A stretch of DNA of 64,000 bases from Tuwongella immobilis (GTDB lineage: Bacteria; Planctomycetota; Planctomycetia; Gemmatales; Gemmataceae), in NCBI RefSeq assembly GCF_901538355.1, contig NZ_LR593887.1:744001-808000 (forward strand), written 5' to 3'. Numbering within the stretch: the stretch's first letter is position 1; each line of letters begins with the position of its first letter. Shown piece by piece: positions 17,860 through 26,198 of this stretch. Made by a program: the position numbers and the translations under genes. Below the pieces are notes generated by a model. It saw only the letters and a list, made by a program, of their open reading frames with translations. It was not told where the DNA came from and did not search any database.

Positions 17860-18138
17860 TCAGTCCGTATCTGACTCCGAGTCGGGGAGCGGCGTGAGCC
17901 ATTCGAGGAACAATTCGGGGTTGTCGCCCACGCATTCAGGACAAAACACCATACTGATATACCGCAGATAGCAACCGACGACTGGATCATCGAGCACAAT
18001 CATCGCGCTACATGACAGACAGTGCGTGTGATCGCCATCATGCGGCGCGGACCGCCAGCCATGCATCGGTTCCAGCGGCAACACAAAACTCTGCGAAATC
18101 TCCCGCAAATGCTCCAGCCGCTTGGTCGATATCTTCAT
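17860..18138 (-). CDS. Small zinc-ribbon-like hypothetical protein
   Basis: This 92-aa protein has CLSC at residues 40-43 and CPEC at 66-69, a spacing that suggests one zinc ribbon or treble clef. The surrounding segment DHTHCLSCSAMIV adds nearby His residues. The tail is acidic (PDSESDTD). A repeated leader lies immediately upstream, and the upstream frame's TGA overlaps this ATG. Function is unknown. Confidence 0.65.
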   Translation of the reverse strand: MKISTKRLEHLREISQSFVLPLEPMHGWRSAPHDGDHTHCLSCSAMIVLDDPVVGCYLRYISMVFCPECVGDNPELFLEWLTPLPDSESDTD

Positions 18139-18159
18139 CAGCCGCGTTCCTCCACCGTC

Positions 18160-18246
18160 GAATGAAATCGCCCGCTCACCATGTCGATGCCCACCATGTC
18201 GATACGCGGAATCGCAGCCGCAATCACGAGCCGTCGGTTGCTGTGG
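18160..18246 (-). repeat. Shared leader repeat, copy a
   Basis: Contains the core seen at all copies (minus strand: CTCGTGATTGCxGCTGCGAT, then TCCGCGTATCGxCATGG, then GAATGAAATCG on +). Copy a carries an internal duplication of ACCATGTCGATxC. It begins inside the last codons of the 18224-18583 gene and ends just before the next start at 18138. Confidence 0.65.
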
Positions 18247-18583
18247 CGTCGGGTTCGGCCTGGCTTTCGCAGCCCCAATACTCCCGCCCTTCCGTCACCA
18301 CCTGACACATCTTGGCAACGACTTCTTCTTCGGGGTATCCTGTAAACACGATCCCCCACCCATCGACGCACCAGATCTGGCGGACTGACCATCCATGCAG
18401 GAACGGAAGGACTCGTTTCGGCTCCCAGAGTAGATTCCGCGCCATCGGCGTCAACCCAACGTAGACCGTGTGAGTGTCGCCTTCGCTGAAAACCATCGCC
18501 GTTGCCCCGTTGCCAAGTGTCCAACGCGAATAGACGACACCACGGGAATCAGGCTCTCGCAGTTCAAGCAGCCGTCGATGCAT
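18224..18583 (-). CDS. Hypothetical protein
   Basis: This 119-aa soluble protein is of unknown family. It starts at an ATG with GGAGG 9 nt upstream. It has a beta-rich pattern (GVVYSRWTLGNGATAMVFSE, then HTVYVGLTPMARNLLWEP) and a tail ending PDATATDGS that overlaps a shared leader repeat. The gene ending at 20509 has a very similar tail (PDAAATDGSV), hinting that this 3' end was duplicated together with the spacer. Confidence 0.65.
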   Translation of the reverse strand: MHRRLLELREPDSRGVVYSRWTLGNGATAMVFSEGDTHTVYVGLTPMARNLLWEPKRVLPFLHGWSVRQIWCVDGWGIVFTGYPEEEVVAKMCQVVTEGREYWGCESQAEPDATATDGS

Positions 18584-18604
18584 CAGCCGCGTTCCTCCAC
18601 GTGC

Positions 18605-18665
18605 CGAATGAAATCGCTCGCTCACCATGTCGATACGCGGAATCGCAGCTGCAATCACGAGTCGT
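18605..18665 (-). repeat. Shared leader repeat, copy b
   Basis: About 60 bp, nearly identical to copies c and d over the core. It lies between the DUF1559 stop (18700) and the ATG at 18583. In this copy the frame through the repeat is in phase with the following gene. Confidence 0.7.
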
Positions 18666-18699
18666 GGTCAGGTGCCGTGTGGAACGGGGCGGCGGGACC

Positions 18700-19680
18700 T
18701 TATTCGGCGACGACCTCGCCCCCGGCCCGTGTGCCCATCGCCCGCCAGATCGCCTGCGGGATCGTGTTGGTGACGAATCGTACCGATCCGTCAAGCATCA
18801 GCGCGTTGACACCTTCGCTGTGGTAACTGCGAGCCGTCACCACCCGATAGCTCTGCTGTGGGTTGCCCGGCCCAACACGGGCAGAAGTCCAATCCACGTC
18901 GTAGGTTACCCCATTGGAAGTGTACGAGACTTTGGTGTTTGGTGGAAAGGTCGTGGTGATGCCGCTTTGGAGAGTGCGGCCAGTTACCCATTGCGTGTGG
19001 CAGTAATCCGGGTCAAAGTTCCCGCCGTAGGCAATCACTTGAGCTGGTGCGGATGGCGGTGGAGTGTTGGGGGCTGCTGGTTGGCCTCCGTCAAGCAGTG
19101 CGGGAGTGAAGGACTTTACGTCTGCCGCACAAAGAGTGGTGCTCAATCCATCGGTGATGGCACCGAATGCGTGCCGGTAGTTGTAGCCGAAGGGACCATC
19201 GCCGCCTTGGGCGGTTGTTTGGTCCAGGCCCAGCCAGGTGCCGATGCAGAATCCGTAGTTGGTGGGGTAGAACTCGACCCCGCCGTCGAACCGGGTGCCG
19301 TCTTTGGGGTCACTCGGACAGCGGTAAAGGGGAATTCTGGTCTTGCAGATATCCGGTTGGGCAGCATATCCAATGGCGAAGCTGACGCGGGCACTCAAGT
19401 TCCCTTGCTCGATGAACGGTAGAATGCGAGCGTGAACGGAGTATCCCGAGAAGGTGCTGCCAACCGACCACGTTGCCTGCGGTGGCAGTCCGTTGTTCGC
19501 GTCATGGTAGCCATGAATGGCCAGCCCAATCTGTTTGAGGTTGTTGGCGCACCAGATGCGGGCGGCGGCCTCGCGAACCTTCTGGACCGCCGGTAAAAGC
19601 AATCCGATCAAGATGGCGATGATGGCGATCACCACCAACAACTCGATCAACGTAAACGCACCACATCGACGAACACTCAT
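18700..19680 (-). CDS. DUF1559 domain protein (type II pseudopilin-like)
   Basis: This 326-aa protein has a prepilin-type N-terminus: GAFTLIELLVVIAIIAILIGLLLPAV, with Phe-Thr-Leu-Ile-Glu after the leader-peptidase site and Glu at the +5-like position. The DUF1559 body follows (KVREAAARIWCANNLKQIGLA) and ends with the H-x9-DG signature (HSEGVNALMLDG). The family is greatly expanded in planctomycetes and is thought to be processed and exported like pseudopilins; the substrate or partner is unknown. GGAGG precedes the ATG. A shared leader repeat sits directly upstream. Confidence 0.93.
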   Translation of the reverse strand: MSVRRCGAFTLIELLVVIAIIAILIGLLLPAVQKVREAAARIWCANNLKQIGLAIHGYHDANNGLPPQATWSVGSTFSGYSVHARILPFIEQGNLSARVSFAIGYAAQPDICKTRIPLYRCPSDPKDGTRFDGGVEFYPTNYGFCIGTWLGLDQTTAQGGDGPFGYNYRHAFGAITDGLSTTLCAADVKSFTPALLDGGQPAAPNTPPPSAPAQVIAYGGNFDPDYCHTQWVTGRTLQSGITTTFPPNTKVSYTSNGVTYDVDWTSARVGPGNPQQSYRVVTARSYHSEGVNALMLDGSVRFVTNTIPQAIWRAMGTRAGGEVVAE

Positions 19681-19701
19681 CGGTATTTCCTCCGCCGCCA
19701 A

Positions 19702-19774
19702 GTGGAAACGCTCGCTCACCATGCCGATACGCGGAATCGCAGCTGCAATCACGAGCCGCCGTTGGCTGTGGTGT
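19702..19774 (-). repeat. Shared leader repeat, copy c
   Basis: Full copy of the core with the extra CACCACAGCCAACGG end. It fills the gap between the SUKH stop (19779) and the DUF1559 start (19680). Confidence 0.7.
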
Positions 19775-19778
19775 CCTG

Positions 19779-20432
19779 TTATTGCTGAACCTGCGCGAGT
19801 GCCTCGTTCAGCCAGGATTGGTACCAGCGCAGGAACGACACGCGAGCAGCGCCGGCCTCCTCCAACGGACGCAGCCCAGCTTTGTCGACGCGGTCGTCGC
19901 ACCAGACGTTGCCGGCCTCCGGTCCGGTGACGACCAACCACTGCCGGTACGCGCATCCGAGATGGCAGATCGGGATCGCACCGTTGAGGTTGAACGGCGA
20001 CCAGTACTTCTCCTCCCAGAGGTTGTACGCATCCTCATATTCCGGGTCTTCGGCGATGTCCCGCTCCAAGTCTTCCTCCGGCTCGCCAGACAAGTCGTTC
20101 CATGGCTCGGTGTGCGGGAATGGCTCGGACAACACACCGACAAACGCACCTGGCGCATGCCACGCCGCGTGGCCGAACCCGTCGTCCATTTCACCGAGTT
20201 TGAACAACCCGTAAGCCGGCCCTGCGCCGCCGTTGCCGACGTGAATCAAAAAACCACGGTACTCGGCGGGAAGTTGGATCTGGTGTGTCCGCTCGAAATC
20301 ACGCACGGCTTCCTCGGTCAGAGGTGGGTGCGTCCGGAAGCCATGCATTTGACTGCCGAACACATCCAGCGGTTGCGGCGATTCACGAAGGGTCGCCAGT
20401 GCGTTACGGATGCCAGCAAAGGTGTCCTGCAT
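19779..20432 (-). CDS. SMI1/KNR4 (SUKH) family protein
   Basis: This 217-aa protein has the SUKH opening: PPLTEEAVRDFERTHQIQLP followed by AEYRGFLIHVGNGGAGPAYGLF, the family's LP..Y..FL...NGG signature. The later part has an acidic segment (EEDLERDIAEDPEYEDAY) and IPICHLGCAYRQWLVVTG. SUKH proteins are commonly immunity proteins of polymorphic toxin systems, and some are regulatory. No toxin is adjacent here. AGGAGG precedes the ATG at 20432. It shares strand and spacing with the surrounding small unknown genes. Confidence 0.85.
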   Translation of the reverse strand: MQDTFAGIRNALATLRESPQPLDVFGSQMHGFRTHPPLTEEAVRDFERTHQIQLPAEYRGFLIHVGNGGAGPAYGLFKLGEMDDGFGHAAWHAPGAFVGVLSEPFPHTEPWNDLSGEPEEDLERDIAEDPEYEDAYNLWEEKYWSPFNLNGAIPICHLGCAYRQWLVVTGPEAGNVWCDDRVDKAGLRPLEEAGAARVSFLRWYQSWLNEALAQVQQ

Positions 20433-20508
20433 GGGCTTGTCCTCCTGCTTCGAACCACTTCGCCCACCCGCCAACTGGGATCGATGCGTGATCCGTTTTC
20501 ACGAACGC

Positions 20509-20763
20509 CTACACGCTTCCATCGGTTGCAGCAGCGTCTGGGGCGGCGTTTGCGCTGCCCGACCACTCGCTGATTGCAAACACCGCCGGGGGCAACTCGG
20601 CGAGTGCCTCGGGTGGGGCTTCCACGCGGTAAATGTCCACGCAGCACCCGCAGCCCTCGTTGTCCGACACGAATGCCAGGCTCGACCGCCACCGATCCAG
20701 CCACGCCATCACTGCGGCCTGTTCGGGGATGCCAACATCTACGCAGATCGTAGCCCTCTGCAT
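20509..20763 (-). CDS. Small hypothetical protein with CGCC motif
   Basis: This 84-aa protein starts with TICVDVGIPEQAAVMAWLDRW, has SDNEGCGCCVDIYRVEAP in the middle, and ends PDAAATDGSV. The three cysteines are compact enough for a metal or redox site, which is speculation. GGAGG precedes the ATG, and a shared leader repeat lies 20 bp further up. It may be cotranscribed with the SUKH gene that starts 77 bp downstream. Confidence 0.6.
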   Translation of the reverse strand: MQRATICVDVGIPEQAAVMAWLDRWRSSLAFVSDNEGCGCCVDIYRVEAPPEALAELPPAVFAISEWSGSANAAPDAAATDGSV

Positions 20764-20781
20764 TGTGCCATCCTCCACCAC

Positions 20782-20848
20782 CGAATGAAATCGCTCGCTC
20801 ACCATGCCGATACGCGGAATCGCAGCTGCAATCACGAGTCGTCGGTTG
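20782..20848 (-). repeat. Shared leader repeat, copy d
   Basis: Full core, nearly identical to copies b and c. It sits in a 311-bp gap; the remainder of that gap (20849-21074) shows no gene. Confidence 0.7.
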
Positions 20849-21074
20849 CAGCTCTGGTTCGGCTTCAGAAGCTCCATTTTTGAACAAACAGGCACAACCC
20901 ACAACCCACGGCAATCTTCGGAACACCGACACACTTCAAGATTCTCAACCAACATGACACCGATCAACAGCCGTCGAGATTGCATTGAGGTCGTTCGCGC
21001 CGAGGGATGTGGTTGCACTCACCACTCGTTCCGGTATCGCGTCGTTTGCTCCGGCGAAGGGGTCGGAATCTGGG

Positions 21075-21314
21075 TCAGGTGGGAGCGGACCGCGTGCGGA
21101 TGAGCCGCGATCCAAGCTGGAATGCCACAGCGTAGCCGATCGACATGGCGACCCCCAAAAGTCCCCAGAGTGCCAGCGCTCCGCCCGCTCCGCCGAGGCG
21201 AGCAACTGCCACCGGCTCCAGCAGCGGATAAGCGCCCTGCCAGGCGGCCCAACCGAGCGCCACTCCGGGAATCAGGATGAACAGTGCCAACGCGGTCCGT
21301 CGAGTCTCAGACAT
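21075..21314 (-). CDS. Small two-TM membrane protein
   Basis: This 79-aa protein starts at ATG with GGAGG 6 nt upstream. Two hydrophobic segments are visible: TALALFILIPGVALGWAAW near the N-terminus and ALALWGLLGVAMSIGYAVAF near the C-terminus, followed by a basic tail. No family is recognised. Confidence 0.6.
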   Translation of the reverse strand: MSETRRTALALFILIPGVALGWAAWQGAYPLLEPVAVARLGGAGGALALWGLLGVAMSIGYAVAFQLGSRLIRTRSAPT

Positions 21315-21529
21315 CGGAACCTCCGGTGACCTTCCGCCGCCGAACAACGCCGTTGCGTGGCACCGCCACATCGCGGCACCCTCCACAACACCCCCAATTG
21401 GCGGGGGCCAATGCAGTGTCTCGTTCGGCTGCCGACACTGCGTCCATCTCCGCAGATTTCCACACGCGATTCAATCGCATTCCCATCGAACCATCCCGGC
21501 ATCGGCGATCGTCCCGGTTTGGCGTGTCG

Positions 21530-22228
21530 TTATGTCTGGACCGTGTACCCAAACAATCCGACGATGCTGCCGCCGGCTGTCAGTCCGATGGCGAGTCGGG
21601 GGAGCACACAGCCGGTGATCTCGGTGCCCTCCGGCCACTGCTCGCGGGGCAAGTCTTCCAAGGCTCCTTGGTCCCCAATCTGAACGAACGCGGTGGATAC
21701 GAACTCGGGCCGCTCGCCGAACCACTGGAGCATGGCCCGCCACGGTCCGAACGGCTCATCTTCCGATTCCGATTCGTTCTGCTCGACTGCAGACCACCAG
21801 TTGGTGCCCTCGGCCAACGGCTCAATGGTGATGGTGGCAGGCGGGAAGATGGTGCCACCAAACCGCGAGCGGATCAACGCTTCGTCGATGCTCGCGGGAA
21901 CCGGCTCGCCGACCGACCCGGCGATGAAGAACCCCTGGAACGCATCGCCAGACTCGGACCCCATGCCAACGGGAACTCCCGCCATCAGCTCGGCGACTTC
22001 TGCGGCCAGCTCTCGGCATCGGGCCAACTCGTCCGCATCCACGGCGTGGCGCACCGGGGCACCCTCACGGGCAATTTGGCCGCTTCCATACACCACCGTT
22101 CGCCGGGAGATGATGTTGTTGGGCCACTCCGCGGTGGGATCGCCAACATCGTAGTGTTCCATGCACTCCCGGATCACGGCAAGCCGCTCGGGGTCGGGCT
22201 CGAATTCGGTCAGTGGTGCCTTGTCCAT
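21530..22228 (-). CDS. Hypothetical protein
   Basis: This 232-aa acidic soluble protein is of unknown family. It begins MDKAPLTEFEPDPERLAVI, has a middle segment SRFGGTIFPPATITIEPL, and ends in a Gly-rich hydrophobic tail (AIGLTAGGSIVGLFGYTV). GGAG 9 nt upstream supports the start at 22228, which overlaps the end of the preceding membrane-protein gene by 19 nt, suggesting coupled translation. No catalytic motif is visible. Confidence 0.6.
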   Translation of the reverse strand: MDKAPLTEFEPDPERLAVIRECMEHYDVGDPTAEWPNNIISRRTVVYGSGQIAREGAPVRHAVDADELARCRELAAEVAELMAGVPVGMGSESGDAFQGFFIAGSVGEPVPASIDEALIRSRFGGTIFPPATITIEPLAEGTNWWSAVEQNESESEDEPFGPWRAMLQWFGERPEFVSTAFVQIGDQGALEDLPREQWPEGTEITGCVLPRLAIGLTAGGSIVGLFGYTVQT

Positions 22229-22440
22229 CCGTGCGTTCTCCGTTCGCCGAGAAATTCCAACTCAATTGCAATCGCATCCCGAACCGCCCGAATCAGGACT
22301 GTCACGGCGACCGCCAGCACGACGAGAACGATCGCCCATTCGACCGCTGTGCCGAGCCGATCGTCGATGAACTCGCGGAGTGTCGCACGGATTCGCTGAA
22401 ACACACGACGAATTCTGTCGCGGAACTGGGAGATCATCAG
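22210..22440 (-). CDS. Small single-TM protein
   Basis: This protein of about 76 aa has a basic amphipathic N-terminus (MISQFRDRIRRVFQRIRATL), one hydrophobic segment (AVEWAIVLVVLAVAVTVLI) and a basic tail. The start is uncertain (weak ribosome-binding site); an upstream ATG at 22563 would fall inside the predicted promoter. It overlaps the next gene by 19 nt. Confidence 0.45.
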   Translation of the reverse strand: MMISQFRDRIRRVFQRIRATLREFIDDRLGTAVEWAIVLVVLAVAVTVLIRAVRDAIAIELEFLGERRTHGWTRHH

Positions 22441-22530
22441 AAAGCCGATTCCGTCGAATCCATGCTGGCATTCGGGCGATTGCAATTCGACGCATCCACG
22501 CAACCCGCGGAGCCGCGATTGTCGGATCGA

Positions 22531-22559
22531 ATCGTATTCGTGCAAATGTCCGTTGTCAA
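22531..22559 (-). promoter_or_regulatory. Sigma-70 type promoter, 22.5 kb
   Basis: Minus strand TTGACA, 17 nt, TACGAT, driving the small TM gene and the 232-aa gene. The bases TTTGACAACGGACATTTGC are identical to the promoter at 23660-23688. Confidence 0.5.
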
Positions 22560-22682
22560 ACACGATTTCCGCAGAATCCCCATGTCAGGCGATTGCCGAA
22601 TCGCCGCGAAATCGATCGCGGAAGCAGCGGACTGCGGCAGGGGCCACAACAGAGGCGGATGTGCCCGTTGGATCGGCTGGCT

Positions 22683-22754
22683 GAAATGAAGAATCACCCG
22701 CCATGCCGAGGCGCGGAATCGCGGAAGGAATCACGAGCCATCGGCTGTGGTGCT
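22683..22754 (-). repeat. Shared leader repeat, diverged copy e
   Basis: Matches the core with several changes (GGAAGGAATC in place of GCTGCAATC on +). Unlike copies a-d it is about 240 bp from the next start. The gap 22441-22772 otherwise contains only the promoter at 22531. Confidence 0.5.
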
Positions 22755-22772
22755 TGGGTGGGGGTTCCTGTG

Positions 22773-23441
22773 CTAACTACCTTCGCGGACGAATTTCGGC
22801 TTACATGACCGCTCGACACCGTTCCGCTCCTGATAAACTCGCCCGATCGCGTGGCATACGTTGGCGGTTGGACCGCACTGACACTTGTGGGTTTCCAAAG
22901 GGTCTGTGTGTCCACAGTCCTGACAAGTTAGTTTGGAGAGAATTCGGTTGAGTGTGCGTTCTCTCTTGCCCATTTCAAGGATAATGTCGTCAAATTCGCC
23001 CTGATCCCATGTCGTCGAGAGTCGTGCGTACGTCAACTTCTGGAATAGCCAGAACGCTTTCTGTCTGAACTCCAAGGCATGTTCGTACTCGCCAAGTTCG
23101 TTCCAGGCAAAAGCCAGCAGACAAGCTGTTTGGAAGGATTTTTGATAGTAAGCGACTTGGTTGTCTCGCGAACCGAAAAAGCGTTCCATCTCGTTGTCGC
23201 CAGCAGTCTCGAACCGCGTCATTGCGAGTTCCATGAGTGTGCAGGCTGACCGCCGGTCGGCGGCTGGATCTTTGCTGCTCTTGGACCGACGGAGCGAGTT
23301 TTGTGCCACCGCAAGTTCTTGGTCGCCAATTTTTTCCAGGGTGAGTTCCAGTTTACTGTCGATGAAGGAGATAACCAGTTTGCCCCCTTCATAAGCGAGC
23401 TTGACGCCATCAAGTATCATCATGAACTCGTGTAGGCCCAT
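22773..23441 (-). CDS. Hypothetical protein with C-terminal zinc ribbon
   Basis: This 222-aa protein is largely helical; the middle resembles a TPR-like hairpin (SFQTACLLAFAWNELGEYEH, then ALEFRQKAFWLFQ). Near the C-terminus CQDCGH and CQCG form a likely zinc-binding site. The N-terminus (LDGVKLAYEGGKLVISFIDS) is hydrophobic but too short for a clear membrane anchor. AAAGGA supports the start. A promoter lies about 220 bp upstream. Function is unknown. Confidence 0.6.
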   Translation of the reverse strand: MGLHEFMMILDGVKLAYEGGKLVISFIDSKLELTLEKIGDQELAVAQNSLRRSKSSKDPAADRRSACTLMELAMTRFETAGDNEMERFFGSRDNQVAYYQKSFQTACLLAFAWNELGEYEHALEFRQKAFWLFQKLTYARLSTTWDQGEFDDIILEMGKRERTLNRILSKLTCQDCGHTDPLETHKCQCGPTANVCHAIGRVYQERNGVERSCKPKFVREGS

Positions 23442-23659
23442 GGCTTATTCCTTTCGACGGTGGACCAACAGCCAAAGACTCGAGAACCCACCTCCGGTTC
23501 GCCTTTTCTGCCGTCGACCGACCCAGCTCGCCCGCCAGCCGAACATCGGTGAGCCGTGAATTTCCAGAATCGCATCATGCCGCCAATTCGTTGTTGGTAT
23601 CCTGGCGGTTGTGATTGGAATAATCAGGATTATCATTGTATCTGGAATAGTCATCTACA

Positions 23660-23688
23660 ATGCTATGATGGCAAATGTCCGTTGTCAA
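23660..23688 (-). promoter_or_regulatory. Sigma-70 type promoter, 23.7 kb
   Basis: Minus strand TTGACA, 17 nt, TAGCAT. Predicted to transcribe the 222-aa gene starting at 23441. The gap 23442-23893 has no other supported feature; its right half is strongly G-rich on +. Confidence 0.5.
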
Positions 23689-23893
23689 ATGAAATCGTTA
23701 AATCATTTCTCTGCCGAGCGTTTGCTGAAATTTGGGATGTGCGAAGATTCGATCGCTTTGGGATTCGAGGGGGATTCCCGGCGGGCCGCGAAGGGGGCGG
23801 GGGGCCGGGCCTTCGCGGTGGGGATGGGATGTGTGACGCGGTGCGTGATGAGGGGCGGATCGGCGGCGGGATGGAGCGGGGAGGCGGGGCGAA

Positions 23894-24319
23894 TCAGCGG
23901 GTTGGGCAGGTGCCGTTCGGGCAGGGGACGATCCAAATGGGGCGGCCTGTCGGTGACATCACCGAGCGAAGCATCGTTGGCGATCTAGGGCTGGAAATCG
24001 GGATCGGTGCCGTGACCGATGACGGGACCGTGACCGATGACGGGACCGTGACCGATGACGGGACCGGGGCTGTGGCTGGGGCCGTGACCGAAGCCGAAGC
24101 GGCATCCGGGGTGGAAGATGCGGCGATTGCGGGAGTTGCCGGGGACGGCGGGGCGGTGTCAGCGGCGGTTGCGCCGGTGGTCCCAGTGGCGGTCGCGGCA
24201 GGGGTCGGGGCGGCGGTGAGGATGGGCGGTTCGGGCATGCTCAGGGCCAGGGCGGCGCGGGCACGCAGGGTATCCATCATCGACACGACTACGCCAAGAA
24301 TCATGAGCATCAACGTCAT
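23894..24319 (-). CDS. Small Ala/Pro/Thr-rich protein, last gene of the NTPase cluster
   Basis: This 141-aa protein has a hydrophobic N-terminus (MTLMLMILGVVVSMM), a long Ala/Pro/Thr/Ser low-complexity middle with three PSSVTV-type repeats (from an exact 18-bp tandem repeat), and a C-terminus GRPIWIVPCPNGTCPTR with two cysteines. Its start overlaps the peptidase stop by 4 nt, which supports it being a real cotranslated gene. It may be a small membrane-anchored or exported protein. Low complexity makes the call less certain. Confidence 0.5.
   Translation of the reverse strand: MTLMLMILGVVVSMMDTLRARAALALSMPEPPILTAAPTPAATATGTTGATAADTAPPSPATPAIAASSTPDAASASVTAPATAPVPSSVTVPSSVTVPSSVTAPIPISSPRSPTMLRSVMSPTGRPIWIVPCPNGTCPTR
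24011..24064. repeat. Three exact 18-bp tandem repeats
   Basis: Unit cgtgaccgatgacgggac repeated three times without change. It lies inside the 141-aa gene and encodes the repeated SSVTVP segment on the minus strand. Confidence 0.85.
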
Positions 24320-25452
24320 TGCGGAATCTCCAAATTCGATCCTTTTTTGGACACCAGCACAAGCTGCGAATGATCATTGGGGTGGCGATTGGGAGATCGC
24401 CGAGTTATCCAATCGAGTTGTCGGGCGGGAAAGCCGACGACATCGGAGAATGCCCAGGAATCGCCCTGGCGAAGCATTTTGTCGATAATCTCGGCATCGG
24501 CCCAGAAGCCGGCGGGCGAGGGATTGCCGGCACCGAGCGGGCCACGGTGATAGCGTTCGCCCCAGGAATTGAGGATAAATCCGCCGGGACGGTCGGCCCG
24601 CACGCCCACCAGTGCCATGCAGTGCGGCCAGGTTCCCTGCGGTTTGGCGAATCCCTGGGCGTCGCGCTGGGCAGAAAATCCCTGCATGGAGCAGATGGCG
24701 ATTGGGTAGCCGTTGCGAATCGCCTGCCGACATTCGGCCCACGATTTCACGGGGATGACGGTCTGCACGGGATGCAGTCGTGCTTGGGCTTTCAGCGGTT
24801 CGGGCACCCCTTGGCGGCCCCACAATCGGCAGCGGTCCTCGCGGTATGCGGTCAAATCGAGGTCGCCGAATCGGTCGCGTGGCACGACCCCGAATTCCTG
24901 CACCCATCGGGCGGCCCATGCGCCAATGCTCCCATCGCCGGTGAGCTGTCCGCCGCCGATTTCGACGCGCGAGCCTGCATAGACCACCTCGGTGGAGAGG
25001 TCGCGATAGCGGGGCGACGGGAGGCCATCGCCGCGAAGTCGGGCGATCTGCACGCATTGCAGATGCTCAATGGCGGCGACTGTGCCGAAGGCGACGCACG
25101 AGCCGACACTCCCCTGATCGCGAGCAGGGAGGAGTTCGCCGGTGACGGTGCGGCAGGCATCCCACAGAAACACATCTTCCGGCCCGGCAACGGGTTGCTG
25201 ATAGGCTGGTGTCTCGCGAAACGAGCGTTGCGGCAGCCCGGCAACAACTTTGGCGACCGCCTCGGGATCGGCTACCCAGCCGAATGCGGGCGGCGGAAGC
25301 GGCGGTTCCGGGGGGACATTCGGCGTGGGCGATTGCGGGCCGGGGCAGAGGCCGAGCATGGTCAGCACAGACGCCGCGGCAAGCACAATCGGCCACACCC
25401 AGGCGGGCAGTTTGGTCGCCCATTGCGGCTTGGGAATGCGGTACCAATTCAT
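24316..25452 (-). CDS. Membrane-anchored papain-like (C1) cysteine peptidase
   Basis: This 378-aa protein has one N-terminal TM (WPIVLAAASVLTMLGLC), a Pro-rich spacer (residues about 40-56) and a C1 peptidase domain. Its oxyanion Gln and catalytic Cys119 lie in RDQGSVGSCVAFG, His277 in WPHCMALVGV and Asn295 in FILNSWGERY, in the canonical order. The active site should face outside the cytoplasm. There is no long inhibitory propeptide. It overlaps both neighbours by 4 nt, so it belongs to a tightly coupled operon. The substrate may be a cell-surface or envelope protein. Confidence 0.85.
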   Translation of the reverse strand: MNWYRIPKPQWATKLPAWVWPIVLAAASVLTMLGLCPGPQSPTPNVPPEPPLPPPAFGWVADPEAVAKVVAGLPQRSFRETPAYQQPVAGPEDVFLWDACRTVTGELLPARDQGSVGSCVAFGTVAAIEHLQCVQIARLRGDGLPSPRYRDLSTEVVYAGSRVEIGGGQLTGDGSIGAWAARWVQEFGVVPRDRFGDLDLTAYREDRCRLWGRQGVPEPLKAQARLHPVQTVIPVKSWAECRQAIRNGYPIAICSMQGFSAQRDAQGFAKPQGTWPHCMALVGVRADRPGGFILNSWGERYHRGPLGAGNPSPAGFWADAEIIDKMLRQGDSWAFSDVVGFPARQLDWITRRSPNRHPNDHSQLVLVSKKGSNLEIPQ

Positions 25453-26168
25453 GGTGCGAGTTCCTCCAACGCGTGGGCGATTCGGGCGAATAATTCTGCC
25501 GCCGATCGACGCATTTCGGGCGTCAATCGCTGGTCGGCGTTGGTGCCGAGCGTTTTGCCAATTTCCTCACCAATCGCTTTGCGAATCGTCGGCAGGGCAT
25601 CGGCCGGGAGCATCACCGTGGCCGCCGATTTCAGCCGCGACGCAAGTTCCGCCGTGGTTTGCAGTTCGGTAATTTCCGCAAAGCGAACCGCTTCCCGAAA
25701 CAGCGCAACCAGCGCGAGCCGATGCGTCGATTTCTGGGCGTGTTGCTCGCCGTCGTACAACGACTGCAATTTCAGCCGCAACGGATCAACGGGTGGTGAT
25801 GGATTGGGACCGGGCGGAATCGGCGTTGGCGGTTGTGGCGGCGTCGGCGGTTGCGGCGGGGAAGCGGGGCGAACGCGAATCGTGCAGATGGCCGGCTGCG
25901 AGGGAAGATCGCCGGCGGCGGTGTACGCCAGCACGCGATAGTCGCCGGGCTGCGGGGCCACAAACAACGCCTTGCCATCGAGATACGGCAACACATCTGC
26001 CGCATCGGAGAGACTGACCCATCGCACGACTTTGCCCGTCGATTCGGCTGTGAGCACCACCAGCCGCCCCGGTCGGGCATCGAGTGTTTCGGGAAGCCGA
26101 ATGGTAGGCTCGGCAAACGCCACACTGGGAAGAAGCAACAGAAGATAGGAGATTGTCGATCGGTTCAT
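25449..26168 (-). CDS. Secreted hypothetical protein of the NTPase cluster
   Basis: This 239-aa protein has a signal peptide (STISYLLLLLPSVAFA). An Ig-like or beta-sandwich domain follows (IRLPETLDARPGRLVVLTAE to GDYRVLAYTAAGDLP), then a Pro-rich hinge (residues about 130-150), then a helical C-terminal half of about 90 residues. ATG at 26168 is chosen because GGGGG lies 7 nt upstream; a GTG two codons earlier is possible. It overlaps the peptidase start by 4 nt, so the two are presumably coexpressed and both extracytoplasmic. Confidence 0.7.
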   Translation of the reverse strand: MNRSTISYLLLLLPSVAFAEPTIRLPETLDARPGRLVVLTAESTGKVVRWVSLSDAADVLPYLDGKALFVAPQPGDYRVLAYTAAGDLPSQPAICTIRVRPASPPQPPTPPQPPTPIPPGPNPSPPVDPLRLKLQSLYDGEQHAQKSTHRLALVALFREAVRFAEITELQTTAELASRLKSAATVMLPADALPTIRKAIGEEIGKTLGTNADQRLTPEMRRSAAELFARIAHALEELAP

Positions 26169-26198
26169 GCACACCCCCTTCGCATTTCGACAGATGCA

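Noticed and set aside
18160-22754. Integron gene-cassette array
   Set aside because: Small co-directional genes with a repeated spacer recall cassettes, but no GTTRRRY core or integrase is present and not all genes have the spacer.
23556-24488. 310-codon plus-strand frame rich in Gly/Val/Ala
   Set aside because: It overlaps the minus-strand low-complexity gene and is explained by its antisense codons.
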